Source of the DNA: Phaseolus vulgaris
Taxonomy: Eukaryota; Streptophyta; Magnoliopsida; Fabales; Fabaceae
Assembly (NCBI RefSeq): GCF_000499845.2
Contig: NC_023757.2
Coordinates: 6,296,118 to 6,360,117, forward strand
DNA: 64,000 nucleotides
Reading direction: 5' to 3'
Shown here: piece after piece, positions 11,801 through 24,430 of the stretch
Numbering within the stretch: the stretch's first letter is position 1
Layout of the letters: each line of letters begins with the position of its first letter
Made by a program: the position numbers and the translations under genes
Notes under the pieces: generated by a model
What the model was told of the DNA's origin: nothing
The model's input: the letters and a program-made list of their open reading frames with translations, nothing else
The model's database searches: none

Positions 11801-14066
11801 TTTTTTTAAAAATTTGTGGCAGTTACAGATTGGATAATTATTATTCTCAACTTGAGGAGGGGATTGACGTGCTGGTTTTTTTAGCGCCCTTTGTTCGTTA
11901 GGAATAGTGGATGACTGTACTTAAGCCTCTTGCCCATTTACTCTTGCATTCCAAAGTTGCTTGAGTTTTAGGGTCTTGTGCTCTCCTGTGGTATTGTATT
12001 GGGTCTGGAGGTTATATGATCGGAGCTACAATATCGGAGTATGAATTGACATATTTAGGAGAATTCCATGTTGATTGGTCAGCTTTCCTTGTGTAGATAT
12101 TGTAAAAGGAGATTTTCATCAGAGGAGTTATGTATAGTTGGATATGAAATTCAACTGACATACGTTGTTGAGCTTGTGATTTGATGATTGACATGATACC
12201 CTCTTAGGACCAACAAACTGTCCTGGATTATTATAGGTTTCAACGTAGAAGTTTGAAATATTTGAATCAAATGAAGTTTTTTTATTCCTAGCTGGATGTG
12301 GTAGGGTTATGTATGTGCATGTGGATGCTAAAAATAAAGTAAAAATTACGCTGAATAAAAATTAATTGTATTTAGAAATATGTTTTATTTTATTTTATTT
12401 TTTTATCAGTAGAGATATGTTTTTGATGGCCTTGGAATTTTTAATGTCTACCATAGTCATTGATAATGGATTCACTTTTATTTTAATTAAATTGTGGTGA
12501 AAAATCTTGTTATTTATAATTTTTAATTTAAACATGTCTTTATCACACTCTGTTCTTTACAAAGTTCTCTGTCTAATCTAAGATTTAATTTCCTCTGGCA
12601 GATCCCCCTCTCCCCCTCCTGGAAGATCTAGATCAAAGTCCAGATCTCCTATCAATTACCGGAGAAGGAGGAGGTCTCGCTCTTATTCACCTGCTCGTCA
12701 TTCTAGGGATCATCGGTCACCGTTGAGGTTCCATCATTACTCGAGCTATGAAAGGGAAAGGCGCTTTAGAGATAGTAGGGAACATAGTGATAGATACAGA
12801 AAACGAGACTTGGATAGATCACTTGATCATCGTTCATCTGTTTCTAGAAGAAACAAAAGTAGGAGTGTTAGTCCTCATACAAGGAAATCATCTGTTTCTC
12901 CAAAACGTCATAGAGAAACTTCACCTCATAGAGGAAGGAAACAGTCACGCGCTGATTCAGGCTCTCCCAGTCGTCGCAGAGGTAGGGCTTCTCCGAACAC
13001 TGATGAAAAAAAATTAAGAAACAGAAGGCACTCAAGATCAAGATCATCAGATGATAGGCTTCATTCTAGCAAAAATGAGGAAATTTTGCATGGGAAGTCT
13101 AAACACAAAGAGAGAAAGCGATCCAGGTCAGGGTCTGTGGATGAAAAGCCTCACAGAAGGAGTCGATCATCCCCAAGAAAAGTGGATGAAAGTAGATCCA
13201 GATACAAAAAACGCTCAAGGTCTAAATCTGTGGATGATAAGCATGATTCACCTGAGCGATTGGATCAAAACAGAAATAGAAGAATGAGGCATAGTGATAA
13301 AAGGCACTCTAGGTCAAGATCTACAGAAAATAGGGATCTATCTGAAGTCAGGGTGGATGAAAGCAAAAATGAGAAGTCAAAACATCGGGATTCTAAAAGG
13401 GGCAGGTCAAAATCTGTTGAAGGGAAGCATCGCTCTAAAGATAAATCTGGTGAAAATAGAGATAAGAAATCAAAACATCGAGATAGAAGGCGTTCAAGGT
13501 CAACATCATTAGAAGGTGAGCATGACAAAAGTGGCACTTCACCCCATATTAATTTGGATGAGAGAAATTTTGAAGTGAAACAATCCAGGTCAAAGTTCCC
13601 TGAAGGCAAGCATCACTTTAGTGATAAATACGGAAATCGAGATGAAAAATCCGAGCATCAAAAGAAAACCCCACCAAAATCAAAATCAGAACAATTTGAT
13701 GGTAGTGGTTCCTTCCAAGGAAATTTCAAGGATTATGATTCAAAGGGGAAATCACAATCTGATTCTGGATCTGCAGAAATTAAGCATAATTTGAGTGATG
13801 GAGAAAATACTACTTGTGATGAAAACTCAAAACTTTCTGGAGATGCCTTGCTGGAACCAATTATCCTGAAAGATACTGGGATGCTGACTTCAGTGAATGG
13901 TAACTACAAGTTAGATGAGTCAAATGAAGCTGATGATAACCCAGGTACAGGAAGTCTTATTGTCAAACATCATTGTTAATTTTGTTCAGTTAGTGTTAAA
14001 GATCTGATAACCCTCTTTGATGCAGGATGGATATGCGTCGAAGAAGTGGGAAATGTAAAATATTAA
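8812..14066 (+). CDS. RNA-binding protein with filamin repeat, CCCH finger, RRM and RS-rich tail (IRR-like)
   Basis: Five coding exons join in frame: 8812-9346, 9923-10357, 10527-11046, 12602-13944 and 14026-14066, each flanked by GT-AG sites, giving 957 residues. In order: a charged helix (about 10-65), an immunoglobulin-like filamin/ABP280 repeat (about 73-178, ending GSPFPVFFSA), a glycine-rich linker, a CCCH finger (C247-x7-C-x4-C-x3-H), an alanine/glutamine-rich stretch, one RRM (about 338-410; RNP2 LQVSNL, RNP1 KHFAYIEY), a helical A/Q/M region, and a long RS/SR-rich tail in exon 4 with many RSRS, KHRD and SVD(E/D)KH repeats. The layout resembles Arabidopsis AT3G23900, which I recall as IRR, a nuclear regulator of defence-transcript splicing. 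The start is the first ATG of the frame; a TTG three bases upstream is not needed. The last exon adds only 14 residues and is the least certain part: reading past 13944 would instead give a stop at 13977-13979. Confidence 0.85.
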
Positions 14067-17000
14067 GCAAACTTGGCTTGGTAATGACTAATGACCTTAA
14101 ATATAGGAAAAAGTAGTGATTCTACACCTTCATTGCCTGTTTTTCAATACTTGCTACTTTCTGTGTTGCAGGAGTAGAGGTTCCTAATGATAATCAAAGA
14201 TTCTACCGGGCTTTCTGATAGTGCTAACAATGTAGCTATTAGTACAGATTTCTGTTATTTGCTCTTGAATCAGAAGTATTTAAGGAGCAAGGATAATTGA
14301 AGCTCACTACTTACAAATGTTGATCAGGAAGTGGCGTCACCCAAGACTATTGTTACTTGTCACTATAGTATAATCTTATTTCAAAAGCATTGAATGGATC
14401 ATGACTTTCTATGTTGAAGATTTCCTGAGCAAGATCTTTCCGAGGAATATACTGTTTTTTCTAAGGAAGGCTGCGTTTCTGAGGATGATGCCTCCACTAT
14501 TTGATTGGTCCCCAGATTATTCTCTGTTGGCTTATGAACATCTTCGGTTGTTTATTTCTTTTTTGCAGGTCTTGTTGGAAAAGATCAAGTGTAGAATCCC
14601 ACAGCTGTTGGTGTGGTTTAAGGTTTCAAGAAGTTTCCTGTTATTGTCATGATCAACAGTGCATACTGCTTGATTGATGTATGTTGGAATGTTATTTTAA
14701 GTATAAAATTCTTTTTATTAAAGGTAATTTTTGTTATGTCTGGCTTTGATATTTATTTTAAAATATGATGGTGTCTTAATATTTTTGGCTTCCAGTTCTT
14801 CAAAAGTGATAGTTTGGAGGGAGAAACCCTTTTAAACCAGTGTCCGATTATGTGCATCTAAAACTTATTTGGCAAAGGACTGCAATAATGTGTTAATTGA
14901 AACTTTAGTGAACTTTTTAGTTTGTCTCCTCATTGGTTTGTTATGTTTATATTCCATATTTGATATGGTCAATTTTTTTAGTATGATCTTGTTTAGTTGC
15001 GAGCATCATTATTTGATGTGGCCAACCATTGGCTCCGTTTTGTGTACTCATGTTTTGTGGTATGGTGGGCATTTTATATCCAAAACAAATGCAGGTTATT
15101 CTCATTGAAATCTGTTGGAGCTTTGAGATACAGTTATGCTGGGTTGATTTTTCTCTTGTGTAAATTAAGGTATGCAGTCAGATTCTGATGCTCTATGGTT
15201 TAGAGCATACTTGTTTTTCTTTTAGCAAGTTGAGAGCAATATGGGAGGGTTGTTAACTTTGTTTTTTATATGAATGCATTTACTCTGTACTGATTTTCAA
15301 TTTTTTTACCATCATCTGGTGGCTTATATTATCCTACATTTTTCCCCATTGCCCTTTTGTTTTCTTTTTTATTTCCCCCCCAAGAAATTGTCATGGTTAG
15401 GTAAAGCTTCTATGTAAAGGTCAACTGAACCTGGATGTTGCTGCAATGAGTTTCACCATGTTGCGTTTGAGAATTGGCTGAGTTACAGTTTTTACTTTAG
15501 TAAATGCTGAAATGCAAATGATTTCAACAGGTAATTCTCCGTGAAACTATTGGGTGCTTCATTTTGCGTAGGCTCTTCAATTTAATTGTCAGTCTTGTCT
15601 GTGCTTTACTTAGTTCTTTATGTTTCCCAGTACACGATGTTTTTGCTTGTCATTATTTTTAAAATTATTTGTAGATTGAGTGGCTTTCAGTGTCATCTTA
15701 ATGATTGTGTTTAGCTTTTTGTTGTGTTGAATTGGTTTGGTTTGATTTGATATGGTGTTACAACTTAAATTGTGGTTTTGAAAAATACGAGCTTGTTGCC
15801 GAGTGGTGTAGAATTTTTGGATTTTTTCTTTTAGAAAATGTTTTTTTATTATTTTTACCATTACTTGTAGATCGTGTGGCTTTCGGTGTCTTCTTAATGA
15901 GTGTGTTTGGTTTTTTATTGTGTTGAATTTGTTTTATTTGATTTAATTTGATAGGTGTTACAACTTAAATTGTGGTTTTGAAAAATATGAGCTTGTTGCT
16001 GAGTGGTGTAGAACTTTTGGATTTTTAGAAAATATGGGATTTTTATTTTTATATGCTAGGTGTTACAACTTAAATTGTGGTTTTGAAAAATATGAGCCTT
16101 TTGCTGAGTGGTGTAGAATTTTTGGATTTTTTCTTTTAGAAAATATGTTTTTTATTATTTTTACCATTACTTGTAGATAGAGTGGCTTTCAGTGTCATCT
16201 TAATGAGCGTGTTTGGTTTTTTATTGTGTTGAATTTGTTTTATTTGATAGGTGTTACAACTTAATCGTGGTTTTGGAAAATACGAGCTTGTTGCTGAGTG
16301 GTGTAGAACTTTTGGATTTTTTTGGAAATATGGGATTTTTATTTTTTGTGGAACACATTTATCGTGCTGACTTGGTATGGTTACGGACTTATGATTTTTT
16401 GAAAGATTAGATTTTGTTCCTAAGAAGTGCTATAGAAATTCTTGGGTTTTTTCTCCTTTCTTTTGAGGACATTTGATTTTTAGTTTCGGATTATCACAAC
16501 TAAGTTTCCCCCTTGTTTTGCGCTCTTTTCTCCGTCCCCTGCCCCGTTTTCTCCTATGCCCCGCTTCTGCCGTCCCTTTTTTTTTTTTTTTCTGGTTAGG
16601 TAAGCATTGGATATGATGATCTTAGAGCTGCTGCAAATTCTCTTCATCAGATGATTGTGTGAAGTGTGTTCTTGGAAGTTCTCTTGGTGTTTTAGCATCC
16701 TTTCTTTCTTTGCACCACCTGGTGTACTCACACCAATGTTATATGCTTTCTCCAGTTGGCTTTTAGGCATTACCATAAAGTGTTTGTTCATAATTCTGCA
16801 TGCTTTAATAAAAGATTTTAACAATTTCAAGGTTGGGGGCTCGAAATGGGTAGGTATTGTTCTAGGTTACTGTCGAATTCTGAATATTTTGATGTGTGCC
16901 CTTCAGCATATGCGGATCGAAATTATTTAGGCTAATCGAGGAAAGTATTTAGACTCTCGGGGAATATTTTGATCAAAATTTCCCCATCGAAAATAAACAC

Positions 17001-17150
17001 TAATCATTTAAAGCAAAATCCCAGTCGTGAAATTTATATTTATAGTTGTAGAGGAAAATCTTTTATCAGGGTACTTTCGTACATTTAAACTATGGATGTA
17101 ATTTCTTCCTGTAAGGTTTAGCAAGCATTTCCGAACGATTGTGGCCCGTC
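14067..17150 (+). other. Probable 3' UTR and downstream transcribed region of the IRR-like gene
   Basis: The sequence is T/G-rich on the plus strand with intron-like acceptors (CTGTGTTGCAG near 14171, TTTTTTGCAG near 14568) and no coding frame of quality. A long spliced 3' UTR or alternative 3' ends are likely. The pyrimidine-rich block at 16500-16600 ending in a T15-type run precedes a GTAAG donor-like site. The true end of transcription cannot be fixed by eye. Confidence 0.4.
15671..16350 (+). repeat. Compound tandem repeat (about 200 + 105 bp units)
   Basis: The phrase GGTGTTACAACTTAA starts at about 15754, 15954, 16059 and 16250, spacings of 200, 105 and 191. The partner phrase GTAGAT..TGGCTTTC starts at 15671, 15868 and 16173. 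Long and short units alternate, so a 305-bp pair was itself duplicated. Each unit also carries GAGTGGTGTAGAA(T/C)TTTTGGATTTTT. The repeat makes several accidental open frames that share peptide motifs; these are not treated as genes. Confidence 0.85.
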
Positions 17151-20100
17151 TATGGTAAATTTTATCTTTGGACAAAGCATATTTAAACAGGGCTTATTCC
17201 AGTTTTTTAAAAGATAAGCAACAGGAAGCACAAAACTAAATTTTAATAAATTCCCTGAAAATCGCCATAAAATGTTTCATTGAATCACGAATAGCCTGGG
17301 AGTTAGAACAAGTAGTCTCAGCTACGGGGATGCACGTACATGTGATATTTCTATTTTTGTAAACAATTTTTTTTTTCTAGATGGTTTCTGTTTTTTAAAT
17401 TTATGATGTGCTTGTATAAGTTAGTGTGTTGATGCCATTTTATTTGTATGTATTTTTCCGGCTAGTAATAAATTAGAGCAAGCGTAATATTGCATAAAGT
17501 AAAATATTTTGTTATATGTAAAACAGTATTTAGATTATTCTTGAAACAACTTATTAGATGATGGTGAGATTGGATAAGATGAAACCTGCCCTTTTATAGT
17601 AAGCCACGTAAGAATAGGTTTGGCAGACACACGTGAATCTTTTCTCCTCGTTAAAACTTGATATAAGTCTATAATTGACTTATTACATTCACATTTTACC
17701 ATTAAGTTCAAATATGCAATTGACTCTCGCCTTTCAAATTCAGTGATGACATGAACTGATGATAAGTAGAAGGATTCTTCTTAAGATTATCCAATTAATT
17801 TGAAGGTATGGATCAGAATATAAAAACCTACAAATTCCTAAATGTTATTGGTGCTCATTATTCATACGTAAGAAAGAAAACTTTTAACAGTAAGAATCAA
17901 ACTTGAGTTGTACTAAAGGTTTTTCCTGATAGAAATCCTTTTGAGTTTGTGGAGATCTAACAAGTCCAAGAATTCAACCAAGACAAGCAATCAAATTTGC
18001 CCCCCACAAAGAATAAGAAAAAACATTTAATAAAAAAGTATATTAAAGTATTATATAAAGGATTAAAGAGGAATAAACACGCTACCTTTAAAGATTAAGT
18101 ATCATGGTAATTCACTGTTTATGTAAAATCCAAATATCAATATTAGAAGTAATTTTTAAAAAACTTTTATATTCGTTTATTTTTAAAACATATTAATTGT
18201 TTTAACTGCAAAAGATAAGAAAACAGGGTTTTTTTTATTAATTATGAAATTTAGTGTTATTTGATAAATAAAATGTTTCATTTACATATTTAAAGAAGAA
18301 AATACAGTTTCTCTTAAACATAAAACATTCATGTTAAGCCAAGTAAAATGAGCCTAAGTTTTCAACACTAATATATATATAATTCAAATGAATTATTGTA
18401 TGAAAATATAGGTCTGAAATAAATGTAAAGATACGCAATAAAGATCCAAAACTTTGTCCTATTCATATCAAAATACAAAAAGGAAACATATTACCTGAGA
18501 GAGAGGTAATCTCAATACTCAACCTTGCATAAAATTTAAATTTAAATAAATATGATGATAATGAGGATGGTATATATATAGCCAATCAAATAGTTTAAAA
18601 ATAAAGAAAGGCAAGCTAGTGGGAGAACACCTTACCACCACGCTACAATGGAAAAATCTCACCAATGAATCACAACTCTTGTAATTTCTATAGGAGATGT
18701 TAAATCGGTTACGTGAAATAAGTGTCACAACTCAACACTGTACTTTTCAATGATTTCTCCCCGTGATCATTTCTAATGTACCAACTATGGTAATTCAAAC
18801 TCTGAGGGTTTACTTCTCACACTTCTTCGTTTTGGAATTCGTCTTTAACATGTTCATGTGAGCTTCTCTGTCCAAAGTATCTGAAGACAACCCTTACTAA
18901 CATATGTTCTTGAAATTCAACTCTCTACTTTCATGGTGGTCAAATTTCTCTAGCATAATACTCATTGCAGATGAAGTTTCAACACAACCACCCTAATGTC
19001 ATCATCAACCTTGTCATTCCTTTTAATGTTAGATAATGTTATCTCCAGTTTTACAAATCGATCATGCTTAAGGTATTTTTTACTAGTGACATTTTTTAAT
19101 TTGGAGTAATTATGCTTAATAATTTTTCTTATTTTGGTTCTAATATCATTGTTCCTCATGATATCACAATGACTTGTCTATTATGTAATGACTATTTAAA
19201 CTATCTTTAGTAAACTTATTATTGTATGTGACTTGTATAAGTCAATGATAGATGCATTTTCATTTAAGAACAGTTAAGTCTCCTCTTAACCAACACCTAA
19301 AGATTAGTTTATTTTAAGACATGTTTTTTTATTAATCTGACTTTTTTTTCCTATAATAAGTGCTGAAGGATATATCATATTTAATATCTGATAATAAACA
19401 AGTCAGATTCGCAAGATTTTCTAGCTAATATTTCTGTACCAAATAGTGATGATGTATTTATTATCTTATTCAAGTGATTATGATAATTTTTAAAAGTAGG
19501 TAAACCATCCAACAACCATCTAAACTTGTCTTTTAAAAAAACAAGTCTTACCTGAAATACCTACTTCAAAAATGACCAATGACCATATATAGATTCACCA
19601 ATCTTATGTTATACTTAGACAAACTTTTATACAATTCTTTATGAAAAAATAAAATAAATTTAAATTAGTTTAAATAAAATCTAATTTGTAAAAAAATTAA
19701 CTATAATTTTAATAAAAAATATTTATTAAGAAGTTTGCTTTTGACTATTCTCCCTATACTTCTGCCAATCAATAGTGCATATAATTAATTTAAAGTATTA
19801 AGTACTTATAATAAAAAAATCAGAACTAGTAGAAGTAATACATGATCAAAATTAAAAGCCCGTTTCAATAATTTATACCAATTAATGTAAGTCTTTGTTA
19901 TTTTTATGTATGTATTATTAATATATTTTTTACAATCAATTAAAATAAATTTTAAAGTGATTGTTATAAATTTGAATAGTTTATTAAACGTAACAAATTA
20001 TAATTAAATAATAATAGATAAAATGTTATTACATTAATATTAGTGTTCTTTACTATGTCGAAATGTTTTTCTATAAGATTGATCTGATTTTAATGTTGTT

Positions 20101-20890
20101 TTGTATCTTGGTCTCCATTTCAGTTTGGAATATTGTAATGTAATTATCGTGACGTTCAAAGTATAATCTTAATATTCAAAGTGTATACTTATAAGAAATT
20201 TTTTAATTTTTTTTTATTTGAAATACCTTTCTGTTTATACTAATTTTAATGAGTATACACACTTTAATTGGGTTTGAAGACATATTTATGTATAATTATA
20301 AAAATGGAAGGGAAAAAGAAGGCACATGTCAAGATAAGATTTACATGTGTAGTTTGTATGTCAATCATTGGATATGATTTCAGCTATTATTGGTTGACCA
20401 GATGTTCTCGAGTTTAGCAATAAAAATTAAAAAAATATTTAATAAATTTCTAAATCCTAAATATTATATAAATTATAAAAAGAAAACCAGTTTTATGCAA
20501 TAATATAATAATACCGAGTTGTCTCGGTTGCGTGAAAACAAATAATAATTGAATAAAACAAATTAAAAGCTAAAGCTTATCCATTACATAGAAACGTGGA
20601 TAATATATATAATAGTGATGAAGCACTATTATACATTTGGACACCTTTGCTCAATCTTTCATTCACTGTGTTTTTTTGGTTAACTCATTTTCTCCATTTA
20701 CAAAAGAGTCTTTTTAGCGAGGTTAGCATTTTTCAATGTTAGTGCCTATTTTTAAAATTTGTTGTACATTTTATTTGAAAAATATTATGTAGTATCATTT
20801 ATATTCTACATTTCACATTTTAAGGAAGGAGATAAGACAGAGTTATTATGTGTTAGTTTAAACTTAAGGAGTAATATATGTTAAAAGAAA
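17151..20890. other. Intergenic, no gene seen
   Basis: AT-rich DNA with no coding signature on either strand. Short frames at 18519-18728 and 18962-19159 (minus) have no recognisable motif. Confidence 0.5.
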
Positions 20891-20892
20891 TA

Positions 20893-21120
20893 TGTTAGAT
20901 GTATGGTTGAAGATTTCACATCGACTAGAGATGCGAATATTTTATTGTATATAAATGGGTGCAAACCTCATTTTATGACCCGGTTTTATGAGATTGAGTT
21001 AAGCTTAAAGTCCACTTTGTAATATGGTATCAGAGTCATAAGAATATTTCATTGTATATAACTAGGTGCAAACATCACTCCATGAGTTGAGGTAGCCTTA
21101 AAATTCACTTTGTAATATGT
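20893..21120 (+). mobile_element. TRIM-like small LTR element with primer-binding site
   Basis: A roughly 132-bp terminal repeat (starting TGTTAGATGTATGG, with CACATCGACTAGAGAT, GGGTGCAAACCTCA and TTAAAGTCCACTTTG) ends at 21024. It is directly followed by TGGTATCAGAGT (21025-21036), the standard primer site complementary to initiator-methionine tRNA. A second, damaged copy of the terminal repeat follows at about 21042-21120 (TTTCATTGTATATAACTAGG through TTCACTTTGTAATATG). The almost absent interior marks a terminal-repeat retrotransposon in miniature, or two LTR remnants. A related copy lies inverted at 56950-57053. Confidence 0.7.
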
Positions 21121-21272
21121 ATATCATTTTAAAAAATTGAATAAGTATTTGTGTAAGTTTCAAAAGCTAAGTGCATGTTTGTAAATCTATTTGATAATAT
21201 TTAAATAGTCCAGGAAATAAATATGGTAAAACTAAAAATAATTAAAATCAATTTTAATAACGAAAGAGTTAA

Positions 21273-21296
21273 TATATATATATATATATATATATA
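21273..21296. repeat. TA microsatellite
   Basis: A run of about twelve AT dinucleotides. Confidence 0.9.
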
Positions 21297-21479
21297 ATAA
21301 AATCTAATCAAATTTAGTGTAGCCCAATCAAATCAAATACAATACCACCGTATAATTTGGATATTTATATACTAATAATTGATTAAATGATAAATATTCA
21401 ATAATAAATCATATTTGTTATTTATTTTAAATATTTTTTTAATACTTATAAATATAGATTAATCCTACATTAAGTACTC

Positions 21480-22390
21480 ATTTAATTCTCATACTCACTT
21501 ATATACTTGTAATTAACTCATATTTAACTTATAATTACACGTGTTTTTACTAATTTGAGCGTCGAAGAATCTTTTACAAGTGGTTATTTCCCCATCATCT
21601 TCGGCAAACTTGGTGATTATATCTCAAGAGTTATAACTCAGCTTGTAAGGTAAACCACCTTCTTCCATCTCAGGATGACTAACGCTCTTTTCTGGTAAGA
21701 ACATTTGCCGTCCATCGTGGGATACAAGTAAAATTGTTCCCAAACCAAAAGTCTTATGGTACTTAGTAGAAACAAAATTGCCGCTTCATAATCATCATCA
21801 TCATAATGGACCTCTCAACCACTAGTTCTTCTTTTATTTTAGTTGTGAGTTCTCGTGTTGTTACTCTATTACCTAATAATGATATCAAATGTTAGTTCCT
21901 GATTATATTCCGTTGCGATTGTTGCTAGAATATTGTTGTAGAAAAATTTGAGAATGGTTTGTGATTTCAACTACTTTGATCTCTCACACCAAAAAGGAAT
22001 TATTCTTGTTATTAGATATAGAGTGTGATAGTGTAAAAGTGCATGTGTTAGGAAAATTCTAGCAAAAAAATACTTGATATTTAAGTGTTTCTTCTGGAGG
22101 CAATCAAGCCCCCACATTGTTGATTAAGAGGAATGGAGAAGATAAATATGTGCTCGTCGTACTCCACATAAGCATATATGGGATGCATCCAGGAACTCAA
22201 TGTATATCATCACAGGTTTTGAGAGCAAGGCATTATTGGCCAAGACTTCAGAAGGATGCCCACACCTTTATTGAAAAATCCCAAGAATACTAGAAGTACG
22301 ACCCCTTCCAAACACTACCTCTTGAATAGTTGTACACAATAGCCTCCTTGTGGCCATTTATAACGTGGGGAATGGACATATGTTAAGACC
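21480..22390 (+). mobile_element. Degenerate Ty3/gypsy element: LTR end, primer site, integrase remnant
   Basis: ACTAATTTGAGCGTCGAAG at about 21549 is the 3' part of a gypsy-type LTR; it ends ..AAGAACA at 21703, followed by TTTGCCGTCCATCGTGGG, a decayed form of the TTTGGC-CCAC-GTGGG primer region. The leader that follows (TTCCCAAACCAAAAGTCTTATGGTA) matches the copy at 56560-56630. From about 22180 a frame reads MHPGTQCISSQVLRARHYWP, then RLQKDAHTFIEKSQEY and a stop, and further on WPFITWGMDI. This is the pattern of the gypsy integrase zinc-binding region and the entry to its core. Most of the polyprotein between the leader and integrase is missing. Nonfunctional. Confidence 0.7.
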
Positions 22391-24210
22391 CTTGACAATT
22401 TAGTAAGACTTAGACAATCTCATAATAAGAGTCTTCAAGCATGTTTTGATTATATTAGAAATCTACAATGATAAGATACAATATTTACCAAAACACTTTA
22501 AATGATGAAATGAAAAGCGCTGGACTACACAACACAAAACAAACATTAACATGAATGAGCATAGTATCAAATGGAAGTGACAAACGCACAAGGTTTGTAC
22601 CAAAAGTCTCATTAAGACAACAAATGATATCTATAAAAAGAACTCAATGGATCATGCTATTAAGCAGTACACTGACAGACAATGAGATTATTAGAAATGC
22701 ATCAAACAATGATCAAGTCATGATACACATGACAAATGATGATGTGGGTTGGACAGTCATTTAACATGAAGTTTCCAAACTTAATATTTTCATTCTATAT
22801 ATTGTTCAAATGATTGTTACACGTTTTCATACTCGTTTTGATATCACACATTAATTGAGAATGTTTTAAATCAAAACGAATAGCTGCAACGGAGAAAGGA
22901 AAGTGTTTGCAAAAATGACAAAGGACACAATTCTGTTCATGAATATATAATGCTTAAATATTTTAGAATGAAATATGTATTTTTTTAGTGTTTACAAATT
23001 AATTTCGAATACAGTTGTACACCTATTGATTAATTCAAAGTCTGTATAGGAAAGTTTTTAAAAAAATAGAGTATGAAATTGATAACATGTTTTTCGAAAT
23101 ATAAAACCGAATTAAATCTAACTGTACTCAAACATTTTAATTTATGCTTAATCTGAAAAGTGTTGATAATGTTTATGAATTAATAACTAAAAATAGAAAA
23201 ACTCGATAATTTAGAAATAATCTAAGATATTATTTTCAGGAATACCCATGTTTTAATATATAAAATATATTGATTGTTGAGAATCACAAAAAATTTCTAA
23301 ATGTGTTGTAGGAACATCAAGACACACATGAGTCAATATCGAGAGTTTTCATACGGATGAATTGCACAAATCAAACATTGAAGTTTCATTGAGTCATTGC
23401 CTAAAGAAAACACCTACAACAAATTAATTCCAAAAATTAATCATAAGACAAAGAAGTATTGAGATCTTGTATGAAGACATTCCTAATCTACCGTTTATAC
23501 AACAACTATACCATGAAGATACAATGAATATTCAGTACGATATTATTATTCAGAAACTATTTAAAAACACAATTACGAAATAAAAAAGTGGAGAACATGA
23601 CCAAAATATGTGGTAAAAAAACTATCCATATTCATTGCAAATAAATAAATATCACATTAATAAAATAATTAAATGAAAAAACTAACAAGATTACTACCTT
23701 TTCAGTCCTGTACTAAAACTTTCACCCATAATAAAAGATAAATATAAAAATTTAGGTATACTGTTTTTTAATTTATGATTTTTATTTTATTTTATCACAT
23801 TATTTTGATTATTTTTAATTTAATCTTATTTTTAAAAATAAGTCAATATACTTTTTTTTATCAAATTTATAATAACAATATTATTAGAACCAGTGGAAAC
23901 AAAGTTATCATATTTACATTTTTTATTTTTATTATAAATTTATGCATATTAAAATTTTTAAATATAATTATAAATTCATAATGTAATATTTTAATTTATT
24001 ATAAATTTATGTATATTGTAATATTTTAATTAATTATAAATTATGTGTATTTATATTTTTTAAATATTATTTTAAATTTTATGTTTATTAACCAAAGTTA
24101 TATTGATGAAAACAAAATTAATAGGGGAACTTCATAGGTTTTCTTAGTGTCTTTGGAACTCTTTTATTTTGCCTTTACATAGAAGATCAAATCTTTTTTA
24201 CTGTAATTTT
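22391..24210. other. Intergenic, no gene seen
   Basis: AT-rich; frames at 22555-22764 and 23775-23981 lack any recognisable motif. The first few hundred bases may be further gypsy debris. Confidence 0.5.
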
Positions 24211-24430
24211 TACTACAAGAAAATTATTAAATAAAAATTAATTTAAAGACAAAAATTAATTACTTATTATACTGATTACATTATATATCATTTTATTAAT
24301 TTCTAAATTAGTTTTTATTATTAATAAATAATTTTTAGGTATCTAATTAACTACCAAGATTTTTGTTATCAAATTTAGAATCTAAATAATTAGTAGTTAA
24401 AATCTTGGTAACTAATTTGAGATTAATTTA
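24211..24430. mobile_element. Truncated foldback CACTA-like MITE
   Basis: TACTACAAGAAAATTATTAA at 24211 matches the terminal sequence of the foldback elements at 37911 and 46579, and the interior has the same phrases (TTTCTAAATTAGTTTTTATTATT, GGTATCTAATTAACTACCAAG, GTAGTTAAAATCTTGGTAAC) forming a stem. The right arm breaks off at about 24430, so only two thirds of the hairpin remains. Confidence 0.65.

Noticed and set aside
13265..13609. Minus-strand 114-residue frame with repeated LDLxxLLSxCxD units
   Set aside because: It mirrors the RS/KHRD repeats of exon 4 of the IRR-like gene on the other strand.
15705..16410. Plus-strand frames sharing CYNL.CGFEKYEL-type peptides
   Set aside because: The shared peptides are produced by the tandem DNA repeat, not by a protein family.
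16480..16830. Minus-strand 116-residue frame
   Set aside because: It overlaps a homopolymer run and splice-like sites in the 3' region of the IRR-like gene; it has a Lys-run from the T-tract and no motif.
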